NCBI GenBank assembly: GCA_021833065.1
Contig: JAKBGO010000001.1
Coordinates: 1 to 64,000, forward strand
Source: a bacterium
Lineage (GTDB): Bacteria > Patescibacteriota > Saccharimonadia > Saccharimonadales > UBA4665
Length of the DNA stretch: 64,000 nucleotides
Reading direction: 5' to 3'
Position 1 is the stretch's first letter; each line of letters opens with the position of its first letter. This document shows positions 8,719 to 17,380 of the stretch, one piece after another. The notes below the pieces were generated by a model that ran no database searches, was not told where the DNA came from, and was given only the letters and a program-made list of their open reading frames with translations. A program made the position numbers and the translations under genes.

Positions 8719-9141
8719 ATGACTAATAAAAAAATCCTAGGTCATTTAGAAGTAATTGATTTGCCGGATTTAAGTCTTACTGATATTGTTGCAAGGGTTG
8801 ATTCCGGTGCTCATGTTTCAGCTATCTGGGCTTCTAAAATTAATGAGACAAAAGATAGTCTAAAAGTTGTCTTCTTTGATGAAACCAGTCCTTACTTCAA
8901 CGGTAAAACTATCATTTTTGATCATTTCAAGTTTATTAAAATCAAAAGTTCTAACGGTCTAGTTCAGAGAAGATATAAAGTTTTGCTTAACGTTAAGGTT
9001 AATGAATTTGTGGTTAAAGAGTGGTTTACACTAGCCGATAGATCAAAAATGAAGTATTCTGTTTTGATTGGACGAAATATCCTAAAAGACAGATTCCTGA
9101 TTGACGTATCAATTGAAAAAACCAATTTAACCGATAAATAA
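8719..9141 (+). CDS. RimB-like retropepsin-fold protease (putative ATP-dependent zinc protease family)
   Basis: A 140-aa protein resembling the RimB / 'ATP-dependent zinc protease' family, which has a retropepsin-like aspartic protease fold and is often encoded next to RimK. The N-terminal ARVDSGAHVSAIWA looks like the catalytic D-[ST]-G-A segment, and the C-terminal KYSVLIGRNILKDRFLIDV matches the family's YPvLIGR..L...FlVD ending. It lies 24 nt upstream of rimK on the same strand, which makes a RimB/RimK pairing (removal and addition of glutamate tails) the natural hypothesis. Transcription is predicted to be leaderless. The family assignment is good; the activity is inferred. Confidence 0.8.
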   Translation: MTNKKILGHLEVIDLPDLSLTDIVARVDSGAHVSAIWASKINETKDSLKVVFFDETSPYFNGKTIIFDHFKFIKIKSSNGLVQRRYKVLLNVKVNEFVVKEWFTLADRSKMKYSVLIGRNILKDRFLIDVSIEKTNLTDK

Positions 9142-9165
9142 TATTTGAAATGGAGGTAAACAACC

Positions 9166-10071
9166 ATGAATATTGTCATTTTATCTAAAGGACCAAAAAA
9201 CTATACGACAAGAAGGCTTCAAGAAGCTGCCGTTGAAAGAGGTCACAATGTTCGAGTCATTAACTATGCTAAATGCTATGTTACTCTCGAAAAGAATAAT
9301 CCAGTGGTTGTTTATAACGGAGAAGAAGTCAAAAACGTAGATATTGTTATTCCTCGAATCGCCCAGAGTTTAACTAAATACGGTTCTTCAATTGTCAGAC
9401 AATTCGAAATGCAGAATGTTTTTACTACCGCTAGTTCAATCGCAATTGTTCGCTCTAGGGATAAATTAAGGAGCATGCAATTGCTGTCTAAGGCAGGTAT
9501 TGGAATTCCAAAAACCGTCTTTGCTAGAGAAACCGCTGAATTTGAAAACGTTATAGAAAGAGTCGGCGGCAGTCCGGTAATAATAAAGGTTGCCAGGGGA
9601 ACTCATGGCAATGGTGTAGTTTTGGCGGAAACCAAAAAGGCCGCGAAAGCGGTGATGCAGGCATTCTATGTCGAAGGAGTTAACTTCCTAGTTCAAGAGT
9701 TTATTGAAGAGAGTGCCGGAACCGATATTAGGGCTTTAGTAGTAAATGGTAAGGTTGTGGCCGCGATTGAGAGAAAAAGTCTCGATGATGATTTCCGATC
9801 AAATACCCATCAAGGTGGTGTAGGCCGACCAGTCAGACTGAGCGACGAGGAAAAAAGAACTGCACAAAAAGCTGCCCGGGCTATGGGTTTGACAGTTTGT
9901 GGTGTCGATATGATGCGATCTGACCGTGGCCCATTAGTGCTAGAGGTGAATTCATCGGCTAGCATCAAAACCCCCGAGCTTATTACTAAATATGATGTAG
10001 CCGGGCAAATAATTGATTACGCCGTTCAGGCTGCCAAAGCAGGACGTAGAAAAGATAAAATAGGGGCCTAG
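9166..10071 (+). CDS. rimK: RimK-family ATP-grasp ligase (ribosomal S6-type glutamylation)
   Basis: A 301-aa ATP-grasp ligase of the RimK family, which adds glutamate residues to protein C-termini (ribosomal protein S6 in E. coli). Visible features are the N-terminal pre-ATP-grasp domain (MNIVILSKGPKNYTTRRL), SRDKLRSMQLLSKAGIGIPKT before the ATP-grasp core, the nucleotide loop KVARGTHGNGV, VQEFIEESAGTDIRALVV, and the Mg-binding end DRGPLVLEVNSSASIKT. Unlike its neighbour, it has a strong Shine-Dalgarno (GGAGGT, 9152-9157) at good spacing from ATG 9166, fitting an internal operon gene. The true substrate here is unknown. Confidence 0.9.
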   Translation: MNIVILSKGPKNYTTRRLQEAAVERGHNVRVINYAKCYVTLEKNNPVVVYNGEEVKNVDIVIPRIAQSLTKYGSSIVRQFEMQNVFTTASSIAIVRSRDKLRSMQLLSKAGIGIPKTVFARETAEFENVIERVGGSPVIIKVARGTHGNGVVLAETKKAAKAVMQAFYVEGVNFLVQEFIEESAGTDIRALVVNGKVVAAIERKSLDDDFRSNTHQGGVGRPVRLSDEEKRTAQKAARAMGLTVCGVDMMRSDRGPLVLEVNSSASIKTPELITKYDVAGQIIDYAVQAAKAGRRKDKIGA

Positions 10072-10128
10072 GCCTAATTCATTACAGGTCGCTTATTTTA
10101 GCACGTCGCTTATGCTATTATGGCATTA

Positions 10129-10632
10129 ATGACGTCTCTGATAATTCTTCTTTCATTAGCCTTAATAGCCTTAATTATTATCTCTGTCTTTAGAATCAAT
10201 GCTGTTTATCTATATTTTAGTTTAGCGGTCGGTTATGTACTAGCTTCTACTCTATCAGGCGATACCAATTCACTGCTTTCGCTATTTTCTTCTAATAATT
10301 CCAATAGTCATTTGAGTAATGTCAAACTTATCATATTAGCCATCCCGGTCATAGCGACAGCATTGTTTATGTTAAAAAGTATTAAGAAAAAAAGAATATT
10401 AATTAATCTATTGCCAGCTATATCTTTTGTGATTCTTGCAATTATTTTAGTTGTTCCGCTTTTGCCGATTTCGGCAACCGATAAACTGACGCAGACAAAT
10501 TACTGGATTAATTTTTCCAAAGCTAGGGATTTGTTGATTGAACTTAGCGCTCTTGTTTCGCTCGGTATTTTATTTATAGAACGAATCGGCCGAAGCAAAT
10601 TCAAGGAACACGGCTCCAGACATTTTAAGTAA
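10129..10632 (+). CDS. Polytopic membrane protein, unknown function
   Basis: A 167-aa protein with about four to five hydrophobic segments (roughly residues 2-20, 22-42, 66-83, 92-113 and 136-152) separated by a polar Ser/Asn-rich loop and ending in a basic tail (ERIGRSKFKEHGSRHFK). I do not recognise the family. The ORF track starts at ATG 10120, but a TATTAT (10116-10121) overlaps that codon and places a start point at about 10128, so I use ATG 10129 as a leaderless start. The tag gene begins 1 nt after its stop, suggesting co-transcription. Confidence 0.6.
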   Translation: MTSLIILLSLALIALIIISVFRINAVYLYFSLAVGYVLASTLSGDTNSLLSLFSSNNSNSHLSNVKLIILAIPVIATALFMLKSIKKKRILINLLPAISFVILAIILVVPLLPISATDKLTQTNYWINFSKARDLLIELSALVSLGILFIERIGRSKFKEHGSRHFK

Positions 10633-10633
10633 G

Positions 10634-11215
10634 ATGGATAACAAAAAAAGATGTTCCTGGTGCTTATCCTCAGAACTTTATATTGATTATCATGATAATT
10701 TTTGGGGTGTACCGGTATTTGACGACAAACTTATTTTTGAATTTTTGTCGCTAGAAGGAGCGCAAGCAGGGCTAAACTGGTTAACTGTTTTAAAAAGACG
10801 CGCTCAATACAGCCAGGCTTTTAACGATTTTAATATTAAAAAGGTTGCTGAATTTAATGATCAAAACATAGCTGAAATTATTCAAAATTTTGATGTCATT
10901 AAAAATCAGCTGAAAATAAAGTCGGTTATTAATAACGCGAAAATTTTAAGATATAAATTTTCAAAAGAAGGCAGTTTTAGTCAATTTATCTGGAAATACG
11001 TAAACTTTAAACCGGTTAATAATTCTTTTGTCAGCTTAAATCAAATTCCGTCTTATGATGATATTTCTCTTAGAATGAGCAAGGAATTAAAAAAACTTGG
11101 TTTTACTTTTGTTGGTCCGACAATTTGTTATGCATTTATGCAAGCAATCGGATTGGTAAATGATCATTTAGTCGATTGTTATAGATATAATGAAATAAGA
11201 TCACTTATTTTTTAG
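10634..11215 (+). CDS. tag: DNA-3-methyladenine glycosylase I
   Basis: Tag removes 3-methyladenine from alkylated DNA, initiating base-excision repair. The 193-aa protein has the expected length and motifs: the N-terminal KKRCSWC and YHDNFWGVP segments and the C-terminal VNDHLVDCYRY, which together hold the Cys/His ligands of the Tag zinc snap. The helix-hairpin-helix core contains SLEGAQAGLNWLTVLKRR, with the Glu typical of the 3-mA pocket. It follows a membrane protein after 1 nt and overlaps the next gene tail-to-tail by 11 bp. I see no degeneration. Confidence 0.95.
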   Translation: MDNKKRCSWCLSSELYIDYHDNFWGVPVFDDKLIFEFLSLEGAQAGLNWLTVLKRRAQYSQAFNDFNIKKVAEFNDQNIAEIIQNFDVIKNQLKIKSVINNAKILRYKFSKEGSFSQFIWKYVNFKPVNNSFVSLNQIPSYDDISLRMSKELKKLGFTFVGPTICYAFMQAIGLVNDHLVDCYRYNEIRSLIF

Positions 11216-11696
11216 TTTCTGCCGGAACCCGCTCTTTTACAAATCGATGATAACCAAAGAACAATACCACTATCAGGCCGATTGTCACTGTTAAGAATGT
11301 GTATTTCGTATCCTGAGACGCGAAGCCTCTGATTATGCTGTAGATTAACGTGAACAATCCACCCACCAAAACACCATCAGCCAGTAGTTTTATTCGATGT
11401 TCGAAAACCAAACTGATTACTAAAAAGATTACCCCGACACAAAGTGTTATTATCGACGTATTTCGATTGTATGGCTTCATGGCGTTATCATACACTCTTA
11501 TTTGCTGGTCATAATTATTTTGAATTTGTATTTGAGACGGAGTTAATTCCTTACCTCCGTTATTAAGTTCGATGGGATATTGTGGCATCCTCGGGCTTGA
11601 GTAAAAAGTTGCTGTTCCCACGCCAACGAAAACGGCTAGCAATACCCCTAGAAATAGGGTGTAAACCAGTCGAAGTATTTTATTATCTTCACTCAT
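11205..11696 (-). CDS. Four-helix membrane protein, unknown function
   Basis: A 163-aa protein with hydrophobic helices near residues 8-28, 82-98, 105-125 and 132-150, and a polar periplasmic-type loop between the first two (RMPQYPIELNNGGKELTP and a coiled-coil-prone QIQNNYDQQIRVYDNAM). I cannot assign a family. The start is supported by a full AAGGAGGT Shine-Dalgarno just upstream on the minus strand (about 11701-11710), so this is a well-translated, monocistronic gene. Its 3' end overlaps the end of tag by 11 bp. Confidence 0.65.
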   Translation of the reverse strand: MSEDNKILRLVYTLFLGVLLAVFVGVGTATFYSSPRMPQYPIELNNGGKELTPSQIQIQNNYDQQIRVYDNAMKPYNRNTSIITLCVGVIFLVISLVFEHRIKLLADGVLVGGLFTLIYSIIRGFASQDTKYTFLTVTIGLIVVLFFGYHRFVKERVPAETKK

Positions 11697-11845
11697 ATTA
11701 ATACCTCCTTGATATTACAGGCTCATTATAGTTCTTAGAAAGGTAAAACAAGTGTAACTTATTTCACACTTATCCTTCAGATCCAATTTTGATTATTTTG
11801 TTTATGGTTATATTGTGTTAACATAACCAAAAAGGATAAATAAAT

Positions 11846-12589
11846 ATGTTTTCATCAATAACTTATCAATACACAACAATGAATGGCGGTATGACCACAA
11901 CTACTTCTGGCACAACCTCGCTGTCGCATGTAATGGCTTTGTTAACGGCCTTCATGATACCAATTTTGATATTTGGCGTACTCATGATTGTATGTACGTG
12001 GTTAATTTTCAAAAAAGCTAATAAACCGGGATGGGCTTCGATTGTTCCTTTTTACAATACTTGGCTGATGTTTGAACTTGGTGGTAAACCTGGCTGGTGG
12101 TCATTATTGCTTCTAATACCTTTTGTTAACATAGTCGGGACTGTACTTTATATCATTGCTCTGATTGAACTTTCAAAAAGATTCGGAAAGCCAGGTGCCT
12201 TTGTGTTACTGTTAATATTCTTGCCAATAGTAGGTTATCCTATACTAGCTTTCGATAAATCGACCTATAACGACGGTAGCTCAATGAACCCATCATCTAC
12301 TGGTGGTGCTCAGCAAGCAGTAGGGTATAGTCCAAATATGCCTCCACAACAACCTATGGCTCAACCTCAACCAGTTGATTATCAGCAACCTGCTTTTCAG
12401 CCGACAGTTCAACCACAACCCACCTATTCTCAAACAGTAGAACCTTCTCAACCTCAACCACAGCCCAGTGTTGAACAAATGCCTTCTGATAACATGAACC
12501 AAAACCCGTCACCCTCTAACTTCAATGAAGCTAGTGGACCCCAAACGAATACTGATTTGGGTAATCCAACTCAGCCTCAAAATCTCTAG
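11846..12589 (+). CDS. DUF5684-type membrane protein with Pro/Gln-rich tail
   Basis: The first 140 residues contain three to four membrane helices and the DUF5684 signature: FKKANKPGWASIVPFYNTW, GGKPGWWSLLLLIPFVNI and SKRFGKPGAFVLLLIFLPIVGYPILAF. DUF5684 proteins are common in CPR and actinobacterial genomes and have no established function. From about residue 150 the protein changes to a low-complexity Pro/Gln/Ser/Asn tail (about 95 residues) that is probably disordered and extracytoplasmic or cytoplasmic depending on topology. An AAAGGAT Shine-Dalgarno-like site precedes ATG 11846. Confidence 0.75.
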   Translation: MFSSITYQYTTMNGGMTTTTSGTTSLSHVMALLTAFMIPILIFGVLMIVCTWLIFKKANKPGWASIVPFYNTWLMFELGGKPGWWSLLLLIPFVNIVGTVLYIIALIELSKRFGKPGAFVLLLIFLPIVGYPILAFDKSTYNDGSSMNPSSTGGAQQAVGYSPNMPPQQPMAQPQPVDYQQPAFQPTVQPQPTYSQTVEPSQPQPQPSVEQMPSDNMNQNPSPSNFNEASGPQTNTDLGNPTQPQNL

Positions 12590-12750
12590 AGCCAATAGAC
12601 TAATCACAATTTTTGTAACATCACGATAGTCGAATTATTATCAATCGGATAATCTAGACTCTAAGCTTCGCTTATTCCCTCAAAACATTTTAAAACTACC
12701 AGTAATTGTAAGCCCGTATAACTGTTTGTATCACTATTCTTTAAAACAAA

Positions 12751-12771
12751 AAGCCACGAAGACTGTGGCTT
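12751..12771 (-). terminator. Hairpin terminator downstream of tRNA-Lys(UUU)
   Basis: AAGCCAC and GTGGCTT pair across a 7-nt loop. Reading the minus strand, the hairpin is followed by TTTGTTTTAA, so it ends the tRNA-Lys transcript about 24 nt after the CCA. Confidence 0.7.
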
Positions 12772-12794
12772 AAATATATCTTTAAGAAGAATTT

Positions 12795-12871
12795 TGGAGG
12801 ACCCAGTGAGACTTGAACTCACGACACCCTGCTTAAAAGGCAGGTGCTCTAACCAACTGAGCTATGGGTCC
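12795..12871 (-). tRNA. tRNA-Lys (UUU), CCA encoded
   Basis: The minus strand folds into a cloverleaf: acceptor GGACCCA/TGGGTCC, D-arm GCTCAGTTGGTTAGAGC, anticodon stem CTGCC with loop holding TTT, T-arm with GTTCAAG, discriminator T and an encoded CCA. The U discriminator also occurs in the other Lys tRNA of this window (55874-55950). Confidence 0.97.
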
Positions 12872-12988
12872 GTATTTAACGTTGCTTTAACTTCTATAAT
12901 TATCCTAAAAAAATCAAAAAAGTCAATCTAAAAACAGATGAGATATTTTAAAATAATGTTATAATAACAGAGATAAAGAGAGTATATT

Positions 12989-13726
12989 ATGTCCGGACAT
13001 TCAAAATGGTCGACCATTAAACGTCAAAAAGAGCTAAAAGATGCCCAACGTGGTGCTGTCTTTACTAAAATAGCCAACGCTATTGCTATAGCTGCTAGAA
13101 GTGGCACCGATCCTGACACGAACTTTGCCCTAAGACTGGAAATTGATCGTGCTAAGGCTGCTAATATGCCTCAGGCTAATATTCAGCGAGCGATTAATCG
13201 AGTAGCAGATAAAAATGCTGCCGATTTACAAGAAGTTCTTTATGAGGGTTATGGCCCGGGCGGGGTCGCCATTTTAGTTAGTGTTACAACCGATAATATT
13301 AACAGAACTTATCCCGAAGTTCGACTGGCCTTTTCTAAGCACGGTGGAAACATTGCCGAAAAGGGTTCGGTAGCCTTTCAGTTTGATCACAAAGGGGCAA
13401 TTCAAGTTAAACAATCGGTAGATGATGTTTTATTAAAAGCCATAGAAGCCGGCGCAGACGATGTTATAGACGAATCCGGTTCTACTATAATCTATACGGA
13501 CAACAAGATGTTGGCTCAAGTCAGAGACGGGCTAAGAAACTCATCCGTCGATATTATTTCAGCTGAACTCGTTTATGTTCCAAAACAACTCGTCAAAATT
13601 ACTGAACAAGAAACTGCTGGTAAAATCATGAGACTGGTATCTGCGTTAGAGGATGTAGACGGAGTTAACGACATTTATTCCAATTATGACATCGACGATG
13701 AAGTAATGGATAGATTAAATAGCTAA
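12989..13726 (+). CDS. yebC: YebC/PmpR family protein
   Basis: A 245-aa YebC-family protein. Members act as transcriptional regulators or as ribosome-associated factors that ease translation of problematic motifs. The signature N-terminus MSGHSKWSTIKRQKELKDAQRG, LEIDRAKAANMPQANIQRAI and YEGYGPGGVAILV are all present, and the length is typical. It heads the ruvC-ruvA-ruvB group (6 nt before ruvC), a synteny widely conserved in bacteria. A TATAAT lies about 25 nt upstream of the ATG. Confidence 0.96.
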   Translation: MSGHSKWSTIKRQKELKDAQRGAVFTKIANAIAIAARSGTDPDTNFALRLEIDRAKAANMPQANIQRAINRVADKNAADLQEVLYEGYGPGGVAILVSVTTDNINRTYPEVRLAFSKHGGNIAEKGSVAFQFDHKGAIQVKQSVDDVLLKAIEAGADDVIDESGSTIIYTDNKMLAQVRDGLRNSSVDIISAELVYVPKQLVKITEQETAGKIMRLVSALEDVDGVNDIYSNYDIDDEVMDRLNS

Positions 13727-13731
13727 AGATA

Positions 13732-14202
13732 ATGAGAATTATTGGCATAGATCCCGGAACAGGCATACTTGGTTTTGGTGTAATTGACGCTGATAAAGGA
13801 AAATTTAGCCTTGTTGATGCCGGTGTTATCAGAACTAGTCCAAAAGAAGATGATGCAACCAGACTGGTAACTATTTACGATGAATTGAAGTCGGTTATCG
13901 ATGATGTAAACGCAGACGTAATGGCTGTCGAAAAACTTTTTTTCTCACAAAATGTTACTACCGCCATGACAGTATCTCAGGCCAGGGGCGTAATTTTATT
14001 AATAGGCGTAAAAGCCGGTCTTAAGGTCTTTGATTATACGCCGTTACAGATTAAGCAGGCTCTAACCGGTTATGGTAGAGCTGAAAAAAAGCAAATTCAA
14101 GAAATGGTTAGAGTGATTCTTAAGCTCGATACTGTTCCTAAACCCGACGATTGCGCCGATGCCTTAGCGGCTGCAATTACACACGGTATGACTTTAAGAT
14201 AA
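13732..14202 (+). CDS. ruvC: Holliday junction resolvase RuvC
   Basis: RuvC is the RNase H-fold endonuclease that cuts four-way junctions with RuvAB. The 156-aa protein has IIGIDPGTGILGFGV (first catalytic Asp at residue 7), a central Glu in AVEKLFFSQN, and the C-terminal acidic pair in PKPDDCADALAAAITH. A basic, aromatic FFSQNVTTAM loop matches the junction-binding region. It starts 6 nt after yebC and is followed by ruvA after 23 nt. Confidence 0.97.
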   Translation: MRIIGIDPGTGILGFGVIDADKGKFSLVDAGVIRTSPKEDDATRLVTIYDELKSVIDDVNADVMAVEKLFFSQNVTTAMTVSQARGVILLIGVKAGLKVFDYTPLQIKQALTGYGRAEKKQIQEMVRVILKLDTVPKPDDCADALAAAITHGMTLR

Positions 14203-14225
14203 GAGTTGTGTTAAGCTAGAAGATA

Positions 14226-14807
14226 ATGATAGCTAGTTTAAGAGGGAAAATAATTAATTTATTTGAGGACAGTGTGATTGTCGATGTCTCCGGTGTCGGC
14301 TACGGAGTCTATGTTAATTTATTTGATTTAAATTCAATCTCGCCAGATCAGGAAGTAAATTTTTTTGTTTATGAACATATTCGCGAACAGGTTCATGATC
14401 TCTACGGCTTCTTAACGTTAGAAACTAAAACCTTTTTTGAGGCATTGTTAGACGTCTCCGGTGTCGGGCCCAAAATGGCTTTGAAGGTACTCGATATAGG
14501 CAAGGTTTCAGACATAAAAAAGGCAATTGCCAGTTCGAATGTCTTATACATTAAACAGGCGTCTGGAGTCGGTCAAAAAGTAGCCGAGAGAATAATAATT
14601 GAACTTAAAAACAAGGTTTTTGTTGATAACAGTGCCGACATTGAGCTTGGTAATATGATAAATAAGATTGATCAAAGCGATGAAGCGATGCAGGCTTTAA
14701 TGGCTCTTGGCTATAGTCAAAATGATGCCTCAAAGGCTTTGATGAATGTTGATAGATCGCTTCCGGTATCAGAACAAATTAAACTGGCATTAAAAGAGAA
14801 AAAATAA
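14226..14807 (+). CDS. ruvA: Holliday junction branch migration subunit RuvA
   Basis: RuvA is the tetrameric junction-binding platform for RuvB. The 193-aa protein begins [23 protein letters not shown] (OB domain), carries two helix-hairpin-helix motifs around [16 protein letters not shown] and [20 protein letters not shown], and ends with the domain III three-helix bundle that contacts RuvB ([21 protein letters not shown]). The stop codon overlaps the ruvB ATG by 1 nt, indicating translational coupling. Confidence 0.97.
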   Translation: MIASLRGKIINLFEDSVIVDVSGVGYGVYVNLFDLNSISPDQEVNFFVYEHIREQVHDLYGFLTLETKTFFEALLDVSGVGPKMALKVLDIGKVSDIKKAIASSNVLYIKQASGVGQKVAERIIIELKNKVFVDNSADIELGNMINKIDQSDEAMQALMALGYSQNDASKALMNVDRSLPVSEQIKLALKEKK

Positions 14808-15856
14808 TGATTGATAGAATTGTTAGTCCTTTAAACAATGAGGATGAAGAACCAAAAGAAATTGAAATAGACAATAATCTGAGACCGCGCGACTTTGCCA
14901 GCTACATTGGTCAAGACAGGCTTAAGAAAAATCTACAATTATCGATACAGGCTGCTAAACAGCGAAGCGAACCGCTGGATCATGTATTGCTATATGGTCC
15001 TCCCGGCCTTGGAAAAACAACAATGGCAAATGTTATAGCCCATGAAATGGCCGCACAGATTAAGGTCACTTCAGGTCCGGCCATCGAAAGAGCCGGAGAC
15101 CTAGCTAGTCTGCTAACAAATTTGAGCGATAATGACATACTGTTTATTGACGAAATTCATCGAATTAATAGGAATGTTGAAGAAGTTTTGTATAGTGCCA
15201 TGGAAGATTTTAAATTGGATATCATGCTTGGTAAAGGGCCTAGTGCCAGGAGCCTGCGACTTGACCTGCCAAAATTTACAATCATTGGCGCTACCACCAG
15301 AACCGGATCTTTATCGGCTCCACTGAGAGATAGATTCGGTATTATTCATCGTTTGGAGTTTTATACCCCACAAGAAATAGAAAAAATTATTAAAAGAGCG
15401 GCTTCCATTCTAAATGTTAAAATCGACGACGAATCAGCTAAAGAACTAGCTAAACGATCAAGATTGACGCCTAGAATTTCCAATCGATTATTGAAAAGGG
15501 TAAGGGATTACGCTGAAGTCCACGGTGAGGGTAAAATTACGACCAGTATCAGCTTTAAGGCTTTGGAACTACTTGATATTGATGATTTGGGACTTGATGC
15601 TGCCGATCGAATGTTGCTTGAGGCTATTATATTAAATTACGATGGCGGTCCGGTGGGTCTTGAGACTTTAGCAGCTTTAACTTCTGAAGAAACTTCGACG
15701 ATTGAAGATTTTTTTGAGCCGTATTTAATGCAGATTGGATTATTGGAGAGAACTCCGCGTGGTCGAAAGGCGACATTTAAGGCCTATAAACACTTAAAGA
15801 TAGATAATAAAAATAAACAATCCGAAAAGGGCAGCAACCAGTCCAGTCTTGTTTAG
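14807..15856 (+). CDS. ruvB: Holliday junction helicase motor RuvB
   Basis: RuvB is an AAA+ ATPase that drives branch migration. The 349-aa protein has [11 protein letters not shown] near the start, Walker [10 protein letters not shown] (residues about 64-72), Walker B LFIDEIHR, sensor 1 in [10 protein letters not shown] with the family's [10 protein letters not shown] arginine-finger segment, and a C-terminal winged helix ([18 protein letters not shown]). It overlaps ruvA by 1 nt at its start and the convergent pilus-locus membrane gene by 4 nt at its end. Confidence 0.98.
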   Translation: MIDRIVSPLNNEDEEPKEIEIDNNLRPRDFASYIGQDRLKKNLQLSIQAAKQRSEPLDHVLLYGPPGLGKTTMANVIAHEMAAQIKVTSGPAIERAGDLASLLTNLSDNDILFIDEIHRINRNVEEVLYSAMEDFKLDIMLGKGPSARSLRLDLPKFTIIGATTRTGSLSAPLRDRFGIIHRLEFYTPQEIEKIIKRAASILNVKIDDESAKELAKRSRLTPRISNRLLKRVRDYAEVHGEGKITTSISFKALELLDIDDLGLDAADRMLLEAIILNYDGGPVGLETLAALTSEETSTIEDFFEPYLMQIGLLERTPRGRKATFKAYKHLKIDNKNKQSEKGSNQSSLV

Positions 15857-16146
15857 AATGGATTGCTTCTGGCTTGCTCGAAAAGTGATTGCACTGTTAC
15901 ATTATTATTTTGTAGCTGCTGCAACTGATAGATCACCGATTGATTTAAATGTTCAGGAGTAGTTACATTTGTGGTGGCAGTAGTTTGTGAGGTACTAGCA
16001 GAAATTTGGCCGAGATTATTTATCTTAATTATTAGCAATCCATACAGAGCAAATATAAAAACCATGTAAGTAATTAAACGATGTTTATTAATAATTGCCA
16101 GAATTCTTTTGAATGGACTGAGATATTTCGTAATTGAATCAAGCAT
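15853..16146 (-). CDS. Small single-pass membrane protein at end of pilus operon
   Basis: A 97-aa protein with a basic N-terminal cytoplasmic segment, one membrane helix (about residues 27-44, [19 protein letters not shown]) and a Ser/Thr/Gln-rich exported tail. It is the last gene of the minus-strand pilM-pilN-pilO series, 1 nt after pilO, the position where PilP-type proteins are found in other bacteria. No lipobox or PilP domain is visible, so I do not call it PilP. A role in the inner-membrane pilus platform is inferred only from position. Confidence 0.6.
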   Translation of the reverse strand: MLDSITKYLSPFKRILAIINKHRLITYMVFIFALYGLLIIKINNLGQISASTSQTTATTNVTTPEHLNQSVIYQLQQLQNNNVTVQSLFEQARSNPF

Positions 16147-16147
16147 T

Positions 16148-16789
16148 TTAAGCTCCGGGTTTTATATAAATGTTAAGTGATATATTGAATGTGACATAGT
16201 TTGGATTTTGGGAGTTGGGGGTTATTAACAGTGAGGTAACCTGAGCTGTTTGTCTATTATTTTCAAGACCTTGAAGGAAATTAATAAACTCGGAAAAAGT
16301 TGTTAGTTGGTTAGCTTGAGAAGAGCTAGCAATTGTAATGGGTAGAGTATACAAACCGGGAATGGTTGGGACCTTCACTAGTTGAGAGAGATTTGGGTTG
16401 GCGCCTGACAGAGCACTTACTGTTGGTGAAGCAGTCCCACTTGTTACTACACCAAGGTTTGAGGATGGGAATGTAATCGATCCGATTGATACATTATTAG
16501 CAGCCGCAATATTAATTATTTGTCTGACTGTTTGGGTTTGGTCTTTATTCTGGGGAACTACGGTTTGAGCAATACTGTATAGAGAAGAGTATTTCTTTAA
16601 CTCGGCTTTGGCGTTGATCAGACTCAACTGTTCTTCGTTGAGTGAGGAAATTTTAGCTTGTTGAGACGATAAAATTTGTCCCTTGGAGTTTAGTATATTG
16701 TTAATTTCATATGTCCCTAAGACTGAAAATAGCAAAGAAAGGACAAGTAGACCTATCATTCCATAAAAAATATTGCGATGGTTTATCAT
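16148..16789 (-). CDS. pilO: PilO-like type IV pilus assembly protein
   Basis: A 213-aa bitopic protein: short cytoplasmic N-terminus, one helix (about residues 9-27), a coiled-coil-prone region (STQ/K-rich, to about 85), then a ferredoxin-like domain with paired strands (VSIGSITFPSS, GLYTLPITIASS, VTFNISLNIYIKP). PilO forms heterodimers with PilN in the inner-membrane alignment complex that links PilM to the pilus machinery. It overlaps pilN by 4 nt (ATGA). Sequence conservation is low, as usual for PilO; the assignment rests on topology and position. Confidence 0.78.
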   Translation of the reverse strand: MINHRNIFYGMIGLLVLSLLFSVLGTYEINNILNSKGQILSSQQAKISSLNEEQLSLINAKAELKKYSSLYSIAQTVVPQNKDQTQTVRQIINIAAANNVSIGSITFPSSNLGVVTSGTASPTVSALSGANPNLSQLVKVPTIPGLYTLPITIASSSQANQLTTFSEFINFLQGLENNRQTAQVTSLLITPNSQNPNYVTFNISLNIYIKPGA

Positions 16790-17379
16790 TTAACTGCCTT
16801 CTGGTTTATTAGTAAGAACTGGTTGGTGTTATTAAACAATGCCCTGAGTGATACAGTAAATGGCAAGTTGTTATTGCCGGTTGACCCCGAGTTGTTTATG
16901 GAAACTATATCAACATTTTTAAATAGACCTCTTGAAGGATCACTTAAGTTAACTTGAATCTGGGTGGCAGTGTTGTAGCTGCTGGCGTTCGCTGTTAGGT
17001 TTATGCCAGTAGAAGTACTGTTGATGCTTAATCCTGTTAGTGCTGTATTAGACGGCATAGCGGCACCAATTGCAGTTATCATTTTGGAAAACAAAATTTC
17101 TTGAGATAGCACCTTAGTTACCAATTTAAAGGTGTTTGAAAAATTTGTTATTTGAGTATTGGTTGAGGCAATATTTTCGGAATTTAGTTTATTTTGTATC
17201 GAGTTTATTTGTGATTGGTTATTATTCCAAGAATTTTTATATAAGATAAGGCCAAGTGTCGCAATCAACATTAATCCAACTGAACCGACAATTGATATGA
17301 CCAAGTATTTTCTTAACACCCTGTTTCTTCGAGCATAGATAAAATCCTTCTTTAACTGTTCAGGTAACAGGTTAATCAT
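16786..17379 (-). CDS. pilN: PilN-like type IV pilus assembly protein
   Basis: A 197-aa bitopic protein beginning MINLLPEQLKKDFIYARR. The INLLP motif at the extreme N-terminus is the known PilN segment that binds a groove in PilM. One helix follows (about residues 27-47), then a coiled coil and a ferredoxin-like domain. It lies 1 nt downstream of pilM and overlaps pilO by 4 nt, consistent with a PilM-PilN-PilO complex at the inner membrane. Confidence 0.87.
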   Translation of the reverse strand: MINLLPEQLKKDFIYARRNRVLRKYLVISIVGSVGLMLIATLGLILYKNSWNNNQSQINSIQNKLNSENIASTNTQITNFSNTFKLVTKVLSQEILFSKMITAIGAAMPSNTALTGLSINSTSTGINLTANASSYNTATQIQVNLSDPSRGLFKNVDIVSINNSGSTGNNNLPFTVSLRALFNNTNQFLLINQKAVK

Positions 17380-17380
17380 T

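Noticed and set aside
10060-10080. GGGGCCTAGGCCTA palindrome after rimK as a terminator
   Set aside because: Stem loop size is too small and there is no T-run after it.
12360-12480. Repetitive CAACCTCAACC-like tract as a CRISPR or tandem repeat
   Set aside because: Irregular spacing and in-frame coding for Pro/Gln-rich residues; no spacers or direct-repeat structure.
12293-12502. Minus-strand Leu/Arg-rich ORF opposite the DUF5684 gene tail
   Set aside because: It is the antisense shadow of a Pro/Gln-rich low-complexity tail and has no promoter or Shine-Dalgarno.
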